DNA of 64,000 bases from Gluconobacter vitians (lineage in GTDB: Bacteria > Pseudomonadota > Alphaproteobacteria > Acetobacterales > Acetobacteraceae): positions 62,001 through 126,000 of the forward strand of contig NZ_JABCQG010000007.1 in NCBI RefSeq assembly GCF_015244565.1, given 5' to 3'. The notes under the pieces are model-generated. The model searched no databases, was not told the DNA's origin, and saw nothing but the letters and a program-made list of their open reading frames with translations. The position numbers and the translations under genes are program-made. Below are positions 1 to 8,158 of this stretch, piece by piece. Each line of letters opens with the position of its first letter. Position 1 is the stretch's first letter.

Positions 1-1152
1 CAGGAACGTGCCCGGATACGGCGCGGCCAGGGAGACCTGCAGGGTGTGCGGGTTGATTTCCTTGGCGAACTCGATCGTCTCCTGGATGGTCTCCTTCGTC
101 TCGCCCGGCAGGCCGACGATGAAGGTTCCGTGGATCTTGATGCCCAGCTTGTGGCAGTTGCGCGTGAATTCCTTGGCGGTCTCGACGCGCATGCCCTTCT
201 TGATGTTGTGCAGGATCTGCTGGTTACCGCTCTCGTAACCGACCAGCAGCAGGCGCAGACCGTTTTCCTTGAGAACTTTCAGGGTCTCGTAAGGGACGTT
301 CGCCTTGGCATTGCAGGACCAGGTGACACCGAGCTTGCCCATTTCGCGGGCGATGGCTTCAGCGCGCGGCAGGTCGTCCGTGAAGGTGTCATCATCGAAC
401 ATGAATTCCTGCACTTCGGGGAAGTACTGCTTGGCCAGACGCACTTCGGCAGCCACATGCTCGGGGCTGCGGGTGCGATAGCGATGGCCACCGACCGTCT
501 GCGGCCACAGGCAGAACGTGCAGCGCGACTTGCAACCACGGCCCGTATAAATCGAGATGTACGGGTGCTTCAGGTAACCGATGAAGTAGTCGTTGATATT
601 CAGGTCGCGCTTGTAGACCTCGGTCACGAACGGCAGGCTGTCCATGTCCTCGATCATCGCGCGATCCTTGTTCGCGATGATCTCACCCTTCTCGTTGCGC
701 CAGGTGATGCCATCCACTTCGGCGAGCGGCTTGCCCTCGGCAATTTCCTTGATGGTGAAGTCGAACTCGTTGCGGGCCACGAAGTCGATCGGACCGCCCT
801 TCTCCATGCTCTCCATCGGCTGGACGGCGACCTTCGCACCCACCATGCCGATCATCAGCTTGGGGTTCGCATCCTTGAGCATCTGGGCGACGCGGACGTC
901 AGAAGCGAAAGACGGCGTGGAGGTGTGCATGACCACGAGGTCACGGTTCTTCACGTCTTCAAGAATGGGGTCCATGCCCATCTTCGCCGGCGGAGCATCG
1001 ATCAGGCGCGATCCGGGAACCAGTGCGGCCGGCTGGGCCAGCCAGGTCGGGTACCAGAAAGACTTGATCTCACGCTTCGCCTGGTAGCGGGAGCCAGCGC
1101 CACCATCAAAGCCGTCAAAGGAAGGAGGCTGGAGAAAAAGGGTTCTCATCAT
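1..1152 (-). CDS. hpnJ: HpnJ, hopanoid radical SAM protein (partial, 3' end beyond window)
   Basis: Reading leftwards from ATG at 1152 the frame stays open to the window edge, giving 384 residues; family members run to roughly 470, so the C-terminus is missing. The radical SAM triad CxxxCxxC is Cys207-Cys211-Cys214 (CKSRCTFC). The N-terminal ~180 residues fit the B12-binding-like domain of this class. Near the edge, residues from 337 read GIKIHGTFIVGLPGETKE, typical of the radical SAM barrel. In the known pathway HpnJ acts after HpnI and HpnK to turn the glucosamine-linked side chain into the cyclitol ether of bacteriohopanetetrol. It overlaps the hpnI stop (ATGATGA), so it is translationally coupled to hpnI. 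Identity is strong; the exact reaction is taken from the family. Confidence 0.9.
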   Translation of the reverse strand, partial: MMRTLFLQPPSFDGFDGGAGSRYQAKREIKSFWYPTWLAQPAALVPGSRLIDAPPAKMGMDPILEDVKNRDLVVMHTSTPSFASDVRVAQMLKDANPKLMIGMVGAKVAVQPMESMEKGGPIDFVARNEFDFTIKEIAEGKPLAEVDGITWRNEKGEIIANKDRAMIEDMDSLPFVTEVYKRDLNINDYFIGYLKHPYISIYTGRGCKSRCTFCLWPQTVGGHRYRTRSPEHVAAEVRLAKQYFPEVQEFMFDDDTFTDDLPRAEAIAREMGKLGVTWSCNAKANVPYETLKVLKENGLRLLLVGYESGNQQILHNIKKGMRVETAKEFTRNCHKLGIKIHGTFIVGLPGETKETIQETIEFAKEINPHTLQVSLAAPYPGTFL

Positions 1153-2360
1153 GATCGGACACTCCTGTGGGTGGCGCCGGCCTGGAACGAGGTGGCGCAG
1201 GACGCGGAATTTCGTTTTCTTCGGGCGATATGGACCGTTCTGCCCCGCCATGCAACGCGTGATCCGCGCGCACTGCCCACCATAATGGCAGCAGACAGCC
1301 AGTCACGGGCGATCAGAAGCGGGATTGCGGCCGGCAGCGGGCACTCCGTTGCACGATCCATGATGCGGCTTCCAAGGGCACGGACCAGCCATGTCAGGAG
1401 CAGCATGAACCAGGTCCACCAGGCATTCGGACGGAACAGCACCGCCGTAACCGCCCAGAACAGGGGAAGCTGGATCGCGGACAGGCCGTAGCCAACGGGC
1501 GCAACATTCTTGACCGTCCGCCCCCAGCGCAATTCATGGGCCAGAAGATCGCTGAGTGAATGTTCGCCCACGGTCGTATGGGTCAGCGTCGGCGCGATGG
1601 AAATATTCTCCCCGCGCGCCCGGATCAGTTGACCCAGTTCAGCATCATCAGCCACATGGTCAACCAGCGCCTCAAGGCCACCGATGTCTTCAAGGGTCTG
1701 ACGACGCAGGGCCATCGTGGCTCCCAGACAGTCCTGCCGCCCCAGGAAACGGGACATCATGACGCCAGGGAGGAAATTGTGGTTGATCTGGCAGGCGCCG
1801 ATCTGCTGCACGAGCGTGCCGGCAGCCGGCCGGCCTGCATACAGGGTCGTGACCAGACCTGTCCCCGCCTCTTCCAGACTCGTCACGACATGGCGCAGAT
1901 AGTTCGGACTGGCATGAATATCCGAGTCGGAGATCACAATAATGTCATGACGGGCTTCCCCGTACATGTTCATTAGATTTCCAACCTTCCGGTTCGGACC
2001 ATGCTCCTGCGGATTGATCACGACACTGACCGGAACCCGCGGATAACGTTTCCGGAGACGTTCAATGACTGGCAGGGCCGTATCTTCGGCATTCTGGACA
2101 CCGAAGACGATCTGGAAATCCGGGTAGTCCTGGGTGAACACGCTTTCCAGCGCATTTTCCAGCAATGGCTCGTTTTCGTGCAGCGGTTTGAGAACGGTAA
2201 CCGCCGGCCACGCCCGATCCGACAGACGAAGGGCCTCATCAGCACTGCGTTCCGTGCGGCGGAACCGGGCGAGCAGTGTCGCACCGGCCAGCGCCTGCAG
2301 ATTGCCGGCGGCAGAAACAAGGGCGCAGAAACCGGCCGCGATCGTAAGAGGTAGGGGCAC
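1149..2360 (-). CDS. hpnI: HpnI, hopanoid glycosyltransferase (GT21-like)
   Basis: 403 residues. An N-terminal membrane segment (about 1-32) is followed by a GT-A domain with the DxD pair Asp145/Asp147 (ISDSDIHAS), a later DDAELG motif and an ELRWGRT element, as in ceramide-glucosyltransferase-like family 21 enzymes. Hydrophobic segments near the C-terminus suggest membrane anchoring. The family transfers N-acetylglucosamine to bacteriohopanetetrol. The start is GTG at 2360; the next in-frame Met is near residue 131, too late to be the start, so GTG must be used. That GTG lies inside a long hairpin (see the regulatory entry). It lies 58 bp downstream of hpnM and overlaps hpnJ by 4 bp, so the three form one operon. 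Confidence 0.9.
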   Translation of the reverse strand: MPLPLTIAAGFCALVSAAGNLQALAGATLLARFRRTERSADEALRLSDRAWPAVTVLKPLHENEPLLENALESVFTQDYPDFQIVFGVQNAEDTALPVIERLRKRYPRVPVSVVINPQEHGPNRKVGNLMNMYGEARHDIIVISDSDIHASPNYLRHVVTSLEEAGTGLVTTLYAGRPAAGTLVQQIGACQINHNFLPGVMMSRFLGRQDCLGATMALRRQTLEDIGGLEALVDHVADDAELGQLIRARGENISIAPTLTHTTVGEHSLSDLLAHELRWGRTVKNVAPVGYGLSAIQLPLFWAVTAVLFRPNAWWTWFMLLLTWLVRALGSRIMDRATECPLPAAIPLLIARDWLSAAIMVGSARGSRVAWRGRTVHIARRKRNSASCATSFQAGATHRSVRS

Positions 2361-2409
2361 GACGGTCTTCTACCCTTCCCGAACGCTTTTGGGAAAGGGT
2401 GCCGTCGTG
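2358..2409 (-). promoter_or_regulatory. Intercistronic hairpin burying the hpnI start region
   Basis: Read on the mRNA strand, an outer 8-bp perfect stem (CACGACGG at 2409-2402 with CCGTCGTG at 2365-2358) encloses an inner stem (ACCCTTTCCC at 2400-2391 with GGGAAGGGT at 2380-2372, one bulge). The GTG start codon of hpnI is the last three bases of the outer stem and the purine-rich GGGAAGGGT is in the inner stem. There is no T-tract, so it does not look like a terminator. It could couple hpnI translation to that of hpnM, or act as a switch; the pairing is visible, the role is inferred. Confidence 0.55.
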
Positions 2410-2418
2410 GAACCGGAC

Positions 2419-3075
2419 TCAGTCATGCAGGAAGTGGGCAGTCTTGCTGTCCAGATGATCGGCCAGACCGCTGGCGCCGCCCGAACTGAGGGCACCACCA
2501 AAATCGGCGCGCTGGGCAGCAACCTGGCTGATATGCGCGTTGAGCAGAACGTCCGTGATCCGCCAGCCCGAGGCACCATTGGTCATGATGTAGTCAATCG
2601 GCGTGACACCGCTTCCGTCGGTTCCACCGATCGTCGTATCCACGATCTGGCCACCGGTCGGGTTGGGACGGGTCTGCGGAGAAACGGTAAAAGCAGCCTG
2701 GGCTTCCGGCTTGAACGACGACGCATAGCGCGCGATCGTGAACTGGCGGAACGATCCCAGCAGACGGGTCCGGTCAGCAGGGCTCAGGCTGTTGTAGCGC
2801 ACGCCAACCGAGCGACGGAGAATCGCTTCGAGATCAAAGGCGCGGTCCACGGCAGGGGCGATCATCGTTGCGCGCTGCTGGGCGGTTTTTCCGGTTTTCT
2901 GGGCCGTTTTCAGAGCATCATACAGCGCAGAGATCGGTGCCACGGCCGACGTCGCATCAGCAGGTGCCGTCTGGGCCAGTGCTACCGGCGAAAGCGCCGT
3001 CATGGCGACAGGCCCCGTCAGGAGGCAGGCGGACAGAAGGGACAGAGTCACTTTCGGGGAAAAACGGCAAATCAT
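2419..3075 (-). CDS. hpnM: HpnM, MlaC/Ttg2D-like periplasmic lipid-binding protein
   Basis: 218 residues from ATG 3075, which has AGGAC about 10 nt upstream; an upstream in-frame ATG at 3132 lacks a ribosome site and would spoil the signal peptide. Residues 1-35 form a signal peptide with a long hydrophobic core ending near ALA. The mature part has the MlaC/Ttg2 pattern (FDLEAILRRSVG, FRQFTIARYASSF, IDYIMT, GWRITDVLLN). MlaC proteins carry phospholipid between membranes; in hopanoid loci HpnM is thought to help move hopanoids. It is the first gene of hpnM-hpnI-hpnJ and diverges from hpnH. Confidence 0.85.
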   Translation of the reverse strand: MICRFSPKVTLSLLSACLLTGPVAMTALSPVALAQTAPADATSAVAPISALYDALKTAQKTGKTAQQRATMIAPAVDRAFDLEAILRRSVGVRYNSLSPADRTRLLGSFRQFTIARYASSFKPEAQAAFTVSPQTRPNPTGGQIVDTTIGGTDGSGVTPIDYIMTNGASGWRITDVLLNAHISQVAAQRADFGGALSSGGASGLADHLDSKTAHFLHD

Positions 3076-3399
3076 GATCGTGCTTTCGTCCTGTAGACAG
3101 TTCTGGGCATAAAGATCAGGTTCATGACACATTGTATCAAGTTCCCTGCATCAAGTTCTGGCATCCATAGTTCCATCTGTGCTCGATTAGCCACAGGCCT
3201 GATGCGAATTATGCAGCCTGACATTGAGGCGAACACGACAATGGGTCTATAGGCAGTCAATCTAATGCTCGATGGTCCTTCATGTTTCCCGACTTTCCGA
3301 AGCCGGGACAGGGAAGACAGCCACGGGCCCATCCACGATGTGCAAGGCCCCGGGCGCCCTATGGGTGCACCCTCCGGAGGCTAGAACCAGAGGATTATA
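3076..3399. other. Divergent hpnM/hpnH intergenic region
   Basis: 324 bp without a gene. It holds a direct repeat of ATCAAGTTC (3136-3144 and 3150-3158) close to hpnM, a candidate sigma70 promoter towards hpnH, and a run of GC palindromes just before hpnH: GGGCGCCC (3352-3359), GGGTGCACCC (3363-3372) and CCTCCGGAGG (3371-3380). The last also contains a purine stretch, but the likely hpnH ribosome site is AGAGGA further on. Nothing here looks protein-coding. Confidence 0.6.
3224..3253 (+). promoter_or_regulatory. Candidate sigma70 promoter of hpnH
   Basis: TTGAGG (3224-3229) and TATAGG (3248-3253) are separated by 18 bp. This would give a 5' leader of about 140 nt that includes the GC palindromes before hpnH. 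The match is moderate. Confidence 0.35.
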
Positions 3400-4596
3400 A
3401 TGGCCGTTCCTTTGATGCAGGCTGTCCGAGTCGGACGGTACGTTGTCAAGCAGCACCTCACGGGCCGCAAGCGCTATCCGCTGGTCCTGATGCTCGAACC
3501 GCTGTTCCGCTGCAACCTGGCATGCGCCGGCTGCGGCAAGATCGACTACCCGGCGCAGATCCTGAACCAGCGTCTCAGCCTTCAGGAATGCCTGGATGCC
3601 GACACGGAAGCGGGCGCTCCTGTCATTGCAATTGCCGGTGGTGAACCCCTCCTGCACAAGGAAATGCCCCAGATCGTCAAAGGTTTGATCGGGCGGAAAA
3701 AATACGTCTACCTGTGCACGAACGGTCTGCTGCTGGAGAAGAAGCTCGACGATTACGAGCCCTCCCCGTTCTTCTCCTGGGACGTGCATCTCGACGGCGA
3801 TCAGCTGATGCATGACTCGTCAGTCTGCCAGGAAGGCGTTTTCGAACGTGCGACCGCAGCGATCCGTCTGGCGAAATCCCGCGGCTTCCGCGTTTCCATC
3901 AACTGCACCCTGTTCGACGGTGCCGTTCCGGAACGCGTCGCAGCTTTCTTCGACGAAGTCATGGCCATGGGCGTCGACGGCATCATGACCGCTCCGGGCT
4001 ATGCCTATGAGCGTGCACCCGATCAGGCCCACTTCCTGAACCGCCAGAAGACGAAGCAGCTGTTCCGCGACATCTTCCGCCTCGGCAAGGGCAAGAAGTG
4101 GCGCTTCACGCAGTCTCCGCTGTTCCTGAACTTCCTGGCCGGCAATGAGAACTATCACTGCACGCCGTGGGGCAAGCCGCTTCGCACGGTCTTCGGCTGG
4201 CAGCGTCCGTGCTATCTGCTCGGCGAAGGCTATGCCAAGACGTTCCGTGAACTGATGGACGATACCGCCTGGGAGCAGTACGGCACCGGTGCTTACGAGA
4301 AATGCGCCGACTGCATGGTGCATTCCGGTTACGAGTCCACGGCTGTCATGGATGCAGTGGCCCGTCCCTGGCACATCGCCAAGGTCGCCCTGTTTGGTCC
4401 CGAGACCGAAAAGCCGATGGTTCCGGAAATCTCTCTCGCCAACCAGCGCCCGGCCGAATACGGCTACGAGGAACAGGTCCAGCAGCAGATGGAGCGCATC
4501 TCCACGGGTGCAAAACCTGCTCGCGGGCCTCGCGTCCGCGTCAATGGACGTCCGGCAGCCAACACGGTTTCGGAAGCCGCCGACGCAGCAGACTGA
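3400..4596 (+). CDS. hpnH: HpnH, radical SAM adenosylhopane synthase
   Basis: 398 residues, full length for the family. The radical SAM cluster motif is Cys38-Cys42-Cys45 (CNLACAGC), followed by a GGEP-type SAM-binding turn (IAIAGGEPLLHKE). The C-terminus has further cysteines (CADCMVHSG) characteristic of HpnH. The enzyme joins the 5'-deoxyadenosyl group to diploptene, the first step of extended hopanoid side-chain synthesis. The start at 3400 has AGAGGA 8 nt upstream. The last ~50 residues are Ala/Arg/Pro-rich and probably disordered. It is transcribed away from hpnM-hpnI-hpnJ and ends at a clear terminator. Confidence 0.93.
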   Translation: MAVPLMQAVRVGRYVVKQHLTGRKRYPLVLMLEPLFRCNLACAGCGKIDYPAQILNQRLSLQECLDADTEAGAPVIAIAGGEPLLHKEMPQIVKGLIGRKKYVYLCTNGLLLEKKLDDYEPSPFFSWDVHLDGDQLMHDSSVCQEGVFERATAAIRLAKSRGFRVSINCTLFDGAVPERVAAFFDEVMAMGVDGIMTAPGYAYERAPDQAHFLNRQKTKQLFRDIFRLGKGKKWRFTQSPLFLNFLAGNENYHCTPWGKPLRTVFGWQRPCYLLGEGYAKTFRELMDDTAWEQYGTGAYEKCADCMVHSGYESTAVMDAVARPWHIAKVALFGPETEKPMVPEISLANQRPAEYGYEEQVQQQMERISTGAKPARGPRVRVNGRPAANTVSEAADAAD

Positions 4597-4630
4597 GGAT
4601 ATTCTTTCCCTGTCTGTGTGTGCACATGAA

Positions 4631-4659
4631 GAACCGGCTCCTTGTGAGCCGGTTTTTTT
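4631..4659 (+). terminator. Rho-independent terminator of hpnH
   Basis: AACCGGCTC pairs with GAGCCGGTT around a CTTGT loop and runs into seven T residues, 35 bp after the hpnH stop. A textbook intrinsic terminator. Confidence 0.9.
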
Positions 4660-4754
4660 GTGAAAAGACCTTTCCATTTGACCGGACAGAATGAAGGGCA
4701 TGGCATCCGCCAATCCTCCTGTTATGATTGGGCATTCATTATTCTGGCCGGATC

Positions 4755-6047
4755 ATGCTGACCCCTATTCTCGTTATCTGTCTGCTCATTTTCCTCAATG
4801 CCGTGTTTGCCATGGGAGAAATGGCTCTCATTTCGGCAAAGCGGCCACGGCTGGAAGTTCTGGCCAAACAGGGCACCCGAGGGGCCACAACTGCAATCCG
4901 GCTGGCAGAGGATCCGCACAGCTTTCTGCCAACCGTTCAGGTCGGCATGACGCTGGTCTCCATTCTTGAAGGTACGTTTGGCGGCAGCCAGATGGAAAGT
5001 ACCGTCACGGCATGGATCGCCAACATCCCGTCGCTACGTCCGATTGCCAGTGAGGTTTCGATCGTCCTCGTTGTTGCGATGATCACCTTCACCATGCTGG
5101 TTTTCGGCGAACTCATTCCCAAGCAGATCGCCTTACAGCAACCGGAAGCCATTGCCTCGCGTCTGGCCTGGCTGCTTGTCGGTGTAGCGCGCATCGCACA
5201 GCCGATCGTGTGGCTGCTCAGCGGCACTTCTTCCCTGGTGCTCCACCTGCTCCGTGTCGGTCCGCTGACGCGTGCAGCGGTCACTGAAGAGGAACTGAAG
5301 GCCGTTCTGGCTGAAGGTGCCCGTGCAGGTGTCCTGGAGACCGACGAACAGGCCATGATCGAGCGTCTCCTGCGTCTGGCAGACCGCCCTGTGCGGGCCA
5401 TCATGACACCGCGTAACGAGCTCTTCTGGATTGACCGGTATGCGGATCAGGAAACACTGGTCCGCAAGCTCCGCCAGTCGTCCTATGCCCGGATTGTCGT
5501 CTGTGAAGGAGACGTGGATCACCCGGTCGGTGTCATTCTGGCCAAGGACATCATGGACCGGCTGCTCCTAAAGCTTCCGGTTTCCGTCGATGCCGTGCTG
5601 CGCGAACCGCCTGTGATTCCTGACAGTCTCAGCGCACAGGACATGATCGAGCGCATGCGTGGCGTCAATCTGGGTATCACCTTTGTCCTGGATGAATACG
5701 GTTCTTTTGAAGGCATCGTGACACCATCAGACGTCTTCGAGGCCATTGTTGGCGAGGAAAAGACGGAGTCATCCTCTTCGGAGCTTCAAGCAGCTGAAGG
5801 TGCCGATGAATATGTATTTGACGGCTTCATGCCAGCTGATGAACTGCGCTCCCGTCTCGACCTGCCAGAGCTTCCCGGCGCGGGCGGCTATCATACCCTT
5901 GGCGGTGTGATCCTCGCGCTTCTGCGGCGTGTTCCGGCGCGTGGAGACAAGGTGGCCTTCGGGGGTTGGCTATTCGAGGTGTTGGAAATGGACCGGCGAC
6001 GCGTCGGAAAGGTCAAGGTCAGTCGCCAGGTTCTTGCCGAAGACTGA
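4755..6047 (+). CDS. CNNM/CorC-family membrane protein with CBS domains (hemolysin-C-like)
   Basis: 430 residues. The order is a DUF21/CNNM transmembrane domain (about 1-175, with several hydrophobic helices and MGEMALISAKRPRLE near the start), two CBS domains (about 195-320, containing IMTPRNELFWID and DEYGSFEGIVTPSD) and a C-terminal CorC_HlyC domain (about 345-425, GGYHTLGG and VGKVKV). Members are linked to magnesium or cobalt efflux; older annotations say hemolysin. I chose ATG 4755 because it opens directly into the first helix; an upstream TTG at 4728 is less likely. No partner gene sits beside it. Confidence 0.85.
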   Translation: MLTPILVICLLIFLNAVFAMGEMALISAKRPRLEVLAKQGTRGATTAIRLAEDPHSFLPTVQVGMTLVSILEGTFGGSQMESTVTAWIANIPSLRPIASEVSIVLVVAMITFTMLVFGELIPKQIALQQPEAIASRLAWLLVGVARIAQPIVWLLSGTSSLVLHLLRVGPLTRAAVTEEELKAVLAEGARAGVLETDEQAMIERLLRLADRPVRAIMTPRNELFWIDRYADQETLVRKLRQSSYARIVVCEGDVDHPVGVILAKDIMDRLLLKLPVSVDAVLREPPVIPDSLSAQDMIERMRGVNLGITFVLDEYGSFEGIVTPSDVFEAIVGEEKTESSSSELQAAEGADEYVFDGFMPADELRSRLDLPELPGAGGYHTLGGVILALLRRVPARGDKVAFGGWLFEVLEMDRRRVGKVKVSRQVLAED

Positions 6048-6056
6048 CCCTGCCAT

Positions 6057-6488
6057 TCAGGCCTTGCTGGTAAACAGGGCCTGTCGATCCGTAACAGGCG
6101 CATAACTGCCCTGATTACCGTAGTTCTGCGGCAGAGCAGTTGTCGGCGTCGAGGTCAGCAGTTCAATCACGCGCTTCTGGGCCGTAATCGCTCTCTGGAG
6201 AAGTTCACCATTGCGGTTGCCCAGTTCTGTCATCTGCTCAAGCAGATCGCGGTAAGGAAGAGCTGGCGCATCCGCTCCGGCGACATTCTCATCATCCGGG
6301 CAGCATGGGCAGAGTTCTTCTTTACGGTCATTGGCGGCCGCAACTTCATGCTCAAGTGTTCTGGCCGCGTCCTTCTTGTCACCCAGAAACGCCAGCGCAT
6401 CCAGAATCCGTGCTTCTTCCAGTGCCGAATTTTCCGCCTCAAGGATGGCGATCAGCCGCTGCATTGCGGGAATAATGGACGCGCTCAT
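6057..6488 (-). CDS. flgN: FlgN-like flagellar export chaperone
   Basis: 143 residues, mostly helical. There is an N-terminal amphipathic helix (ILEAENSALEEARI), a helical segment around residues 80-112 with regularly spaced Leu, and a disordered Thr/Pro tail. FlgN proteins keep the hook-filament junction proteins FlgK and FlgL unfolded for export. The assignment rests on length, helical pattern and position: it overlaps the flgJ-like gene by 4 bp and follows flgI. A CxCC motif (CPCCPDDE) sits mid-protein and is not typical of the family. It is convergent with the CorC-type gene, only 9 bp away. Confidence 0.6.
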   Translation of the reverse strand: MSASIIPAMQRLIAILEAENSALEEARILDALAFLGDKKDAARTLEHEVAAANDRKEELCPCCPDDENVAGADAPALPYRDLLEQMTELGNRNGELLQRAITAQKRVIELLTSTPTTALPQNYGNQGSYAPVTDRQALFTSKA

Positions 6489-6787
6489 TTCTGCTCCTGC
6501 ATAGCCAGCATCTGACGGTTGATTGCGTCCGTCAGGCCTATTCCGCCATTATTTTCCATCTGCTTGGCGATCTGTTCCACAAGCATGGGCCGGAACTGCT
6601 TTTCGCCTGCACCGCCACTGAACATGCTGTCGCTGTTGTCCTCGGTGGCGAACATGGGCTGAAGCATCTGATTAATGGCCATCGACTCGAAGCTCTGAGC
6701 CGACTTCAGCGTTTTGGCAGGATCTGCCTTCTGCCCATGCAACGGCAATCCCTGCGATGCCGCGGCGGTCGTCGAGGATATTGTCAT
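6485..6787 (-). CDS. FlgJ-like rod-binding protein (rod domain only)
   Basis: 100 residues from ATG 6787, overlapping the flgI stop by one base (TGATG). It carries the rod-binding signature (FESMAINQMLQPMF, GGAGEKQFRPMLVEQIAKQM, GIGLTDAINRQML). The C-terminal muramidase domain of enterobacterial FlgJ is absent, as usual in alphaproteobacteria, where a separate lysozyme-like enzyme opens the peptidoglycan. It acts in the periplasm as scaffold or cap for rod assembly. It lies between flgI and flgN with overlapping ends, so the three are one transcription unit. Confidence 0.8.
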   Translation of the reverse strand: MTISSTTAAASQGLPLHGQKADPAKTLKSAQSFESMAINQMLQPMFATEDNSDSMFSGGAGEKQFRPMLVEQIAKQMENNGGIGLTDAINRQMLAMQEQK

Positions 6788-7929
6788 CAACGCATCTCCA
6801 GTTCTGCCTGCAGCGCGCCATCAGCCTTGATGGCCTGCAGAATGCTGATCATGTCCCGTGGCCCCACCCCCAGGGCATTCAGGCCTGAAACAAGCTCCCT
6901 GAGCGTTGTTCCACCGGGCACTACGGCAAGGTGATGGGTCTTGCCTGTATCAACCTTGACGTTCGTACGGGGCACAACAGCGGTCTGACCGCCGGAAAAC
7001 GGACCAGGCTGGGAGACTTCGGGCGTTTCCGTCACCTGAACTGTCAGGTTACCCTGCGCCACCGCGACCGTGCTGATCCGGACATCAGCTCCCATGATGA
7101 TCGTGCCACTGGCTTCATCCACCACCACTTTGGCAGGTGTATCGGGCGTCACGAGAAGATCGCCGATTCTGGAGAGCGTGGAGACAGGATCATGATTGCT
7201 CAGATCCAACAGGACTGTGCGTGGATCCTGAACAACGGCAATCGGTCCAAAAGTCCGGTTGATGATGGCTGCAATGCGACTCGCGGTCGTGAAGTCCGGA
7301 TTTCTCAGGCTCAGATGCAGATTGGCACGATGGCTGAGATCAAAAGGCACTTCGCGCTCAACAATGCCGCCATTGGCGATATGACCGCTGGTCGGAACGT
7401 TTCGGGTAATGGACGCGGCGGCTCCACGGGCAGAGAACGCGTTCGTGGCCAGAGACCCCTGTGCAACGGCATAGACTTCACCATCAGCCGCCATCAGCGG
7501 CGTGACCAGAAGGGTGCCACCCGTCAGGGAGGAGGCATCACCCGCCGCTGAAACCGTAACATCAATACGATTGCCACCATGGGCGAAGGCCGGAAGATCG
7601 GCCGTTACCATAACGGCGGCGACATCATGCGTCTGAAGCTGGGTTTCCTGATCGCGAATGTTCACGCCCAGCCGGTTCAGCATGGAAATCAGCGTTTCAC
7701 GGGTGAAAATCGTATTGGTCAACCGGTCTCCGGTACCATTCAGACCAACCACCAGACCGTATCCGATCAACTGGTTGCTCCGGACGCCTTCCATGTCCGT
7801 AATGTCCTTGATGCGAACGCTGGCAGCCAGGGTAAAGCCTGGCAGAAGCAGCAGTCCGACACAGGCAAGCGCCGTCAAACGCCGCAGCAGGGTCTGGAAG
7901 GAAAATGAAGATCGCATGAAAAAGCGCAT
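6787..7929 (-). CDS. flgI: FlgI, flagellar P-ring protein
   Basis: 380 residues from ATG 7929. The N-terminus is a signal peptide (LTALACVGLLLLPGFTLA, cleaved before ASVRIKD). The mature protein begins with the invariant P-ring block (RIKDITDMEGVRSNQLIGYGLVVGL, GTGD) and ends with a block typical of FlgI (VVPGGTTLRELVSGLNALG, DMISILQAIKADGAL). FlgI forms the periplasmic ring around the rod in the peptidoglycan layer. The start is ambiguous: an upstream TTG at 7959 and an ATG at 7914 are also in frame, and none has a strong ribosome site. It is the first gene of the flgI-flgJ-flgN unit. Confidence 0.93.
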   Translation of the reverse strand: MRFFMRSSFSFQTLLRRLTALACVGLLLLPGFTLAASVRIKDITDMEGVRSNQLIGYGLVVGLNGTGDRLTNTIFTRETLISMLNRLGVNIRDQETQLQTHDVAAVMVTADLPAFAHGGNRIDVTVSAAGDASSLTGGTLLVTPLMAADGEVYAVAQGSLATNAFSARGAAASITRNVPTSGHIANGGIVEREVPFDLSHRANLHLSLRNPDFTTASRIAAIINRTFGPIAVVQDPRTVLLDLSNHDPVSTLSRIGDLLVTPDTPAKVVVDEASGTIIMGADVRISTVAVAQGNLTVQVTETPEVSQPGPFSGGQTAVVPRTNVKVDTGKTHHLAVVPGGTTLRELVSGLNALGVGPRDMISILQAIKADGALQAELEMR

Positions 7930-8069
7930 GGGCGACGAGGGGTATCCTGATGCCTGCAAGACAGGTCTGGGGGGCTCAGGTGTTGAGGATGGGCGTACAG
8001 GGTAAAGAAACCCCTAACAGAGACGCAGATTTCCGCGCTTTCCGACAGACACGCAAAGTATGTTCGGGG

Positions 8070-8098
8070 TTGGCGGATGCGGCTGGGGTGGCTATAAG
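8070..8098 (+). promoter_or_regulatory. Sigma70 promoter of dksA
   Basis: TTGGCG (8070-8075) and TATAAG (8093-8098) with the optimal 17-bp spacer, about 60 bp before the dksA start. The tRNA gene downstream could share this transcript. Confidence 0.55.
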
Positions 8099-8158
8099 CC
8101 GCGCGTTATCGCCTGCGGCTGTTGGAAGCGGACGTTGGCAGACCAGCCAAGGGATTGG

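Noticed and set aside
46-1491. Plus-strand ORF of 481 codons opposite hpnJ and hpnI
   Set aside because: It mirrors two well-identified genes, has no recognisable domain and crosses their junction; it is a GC-rich shadow frame.
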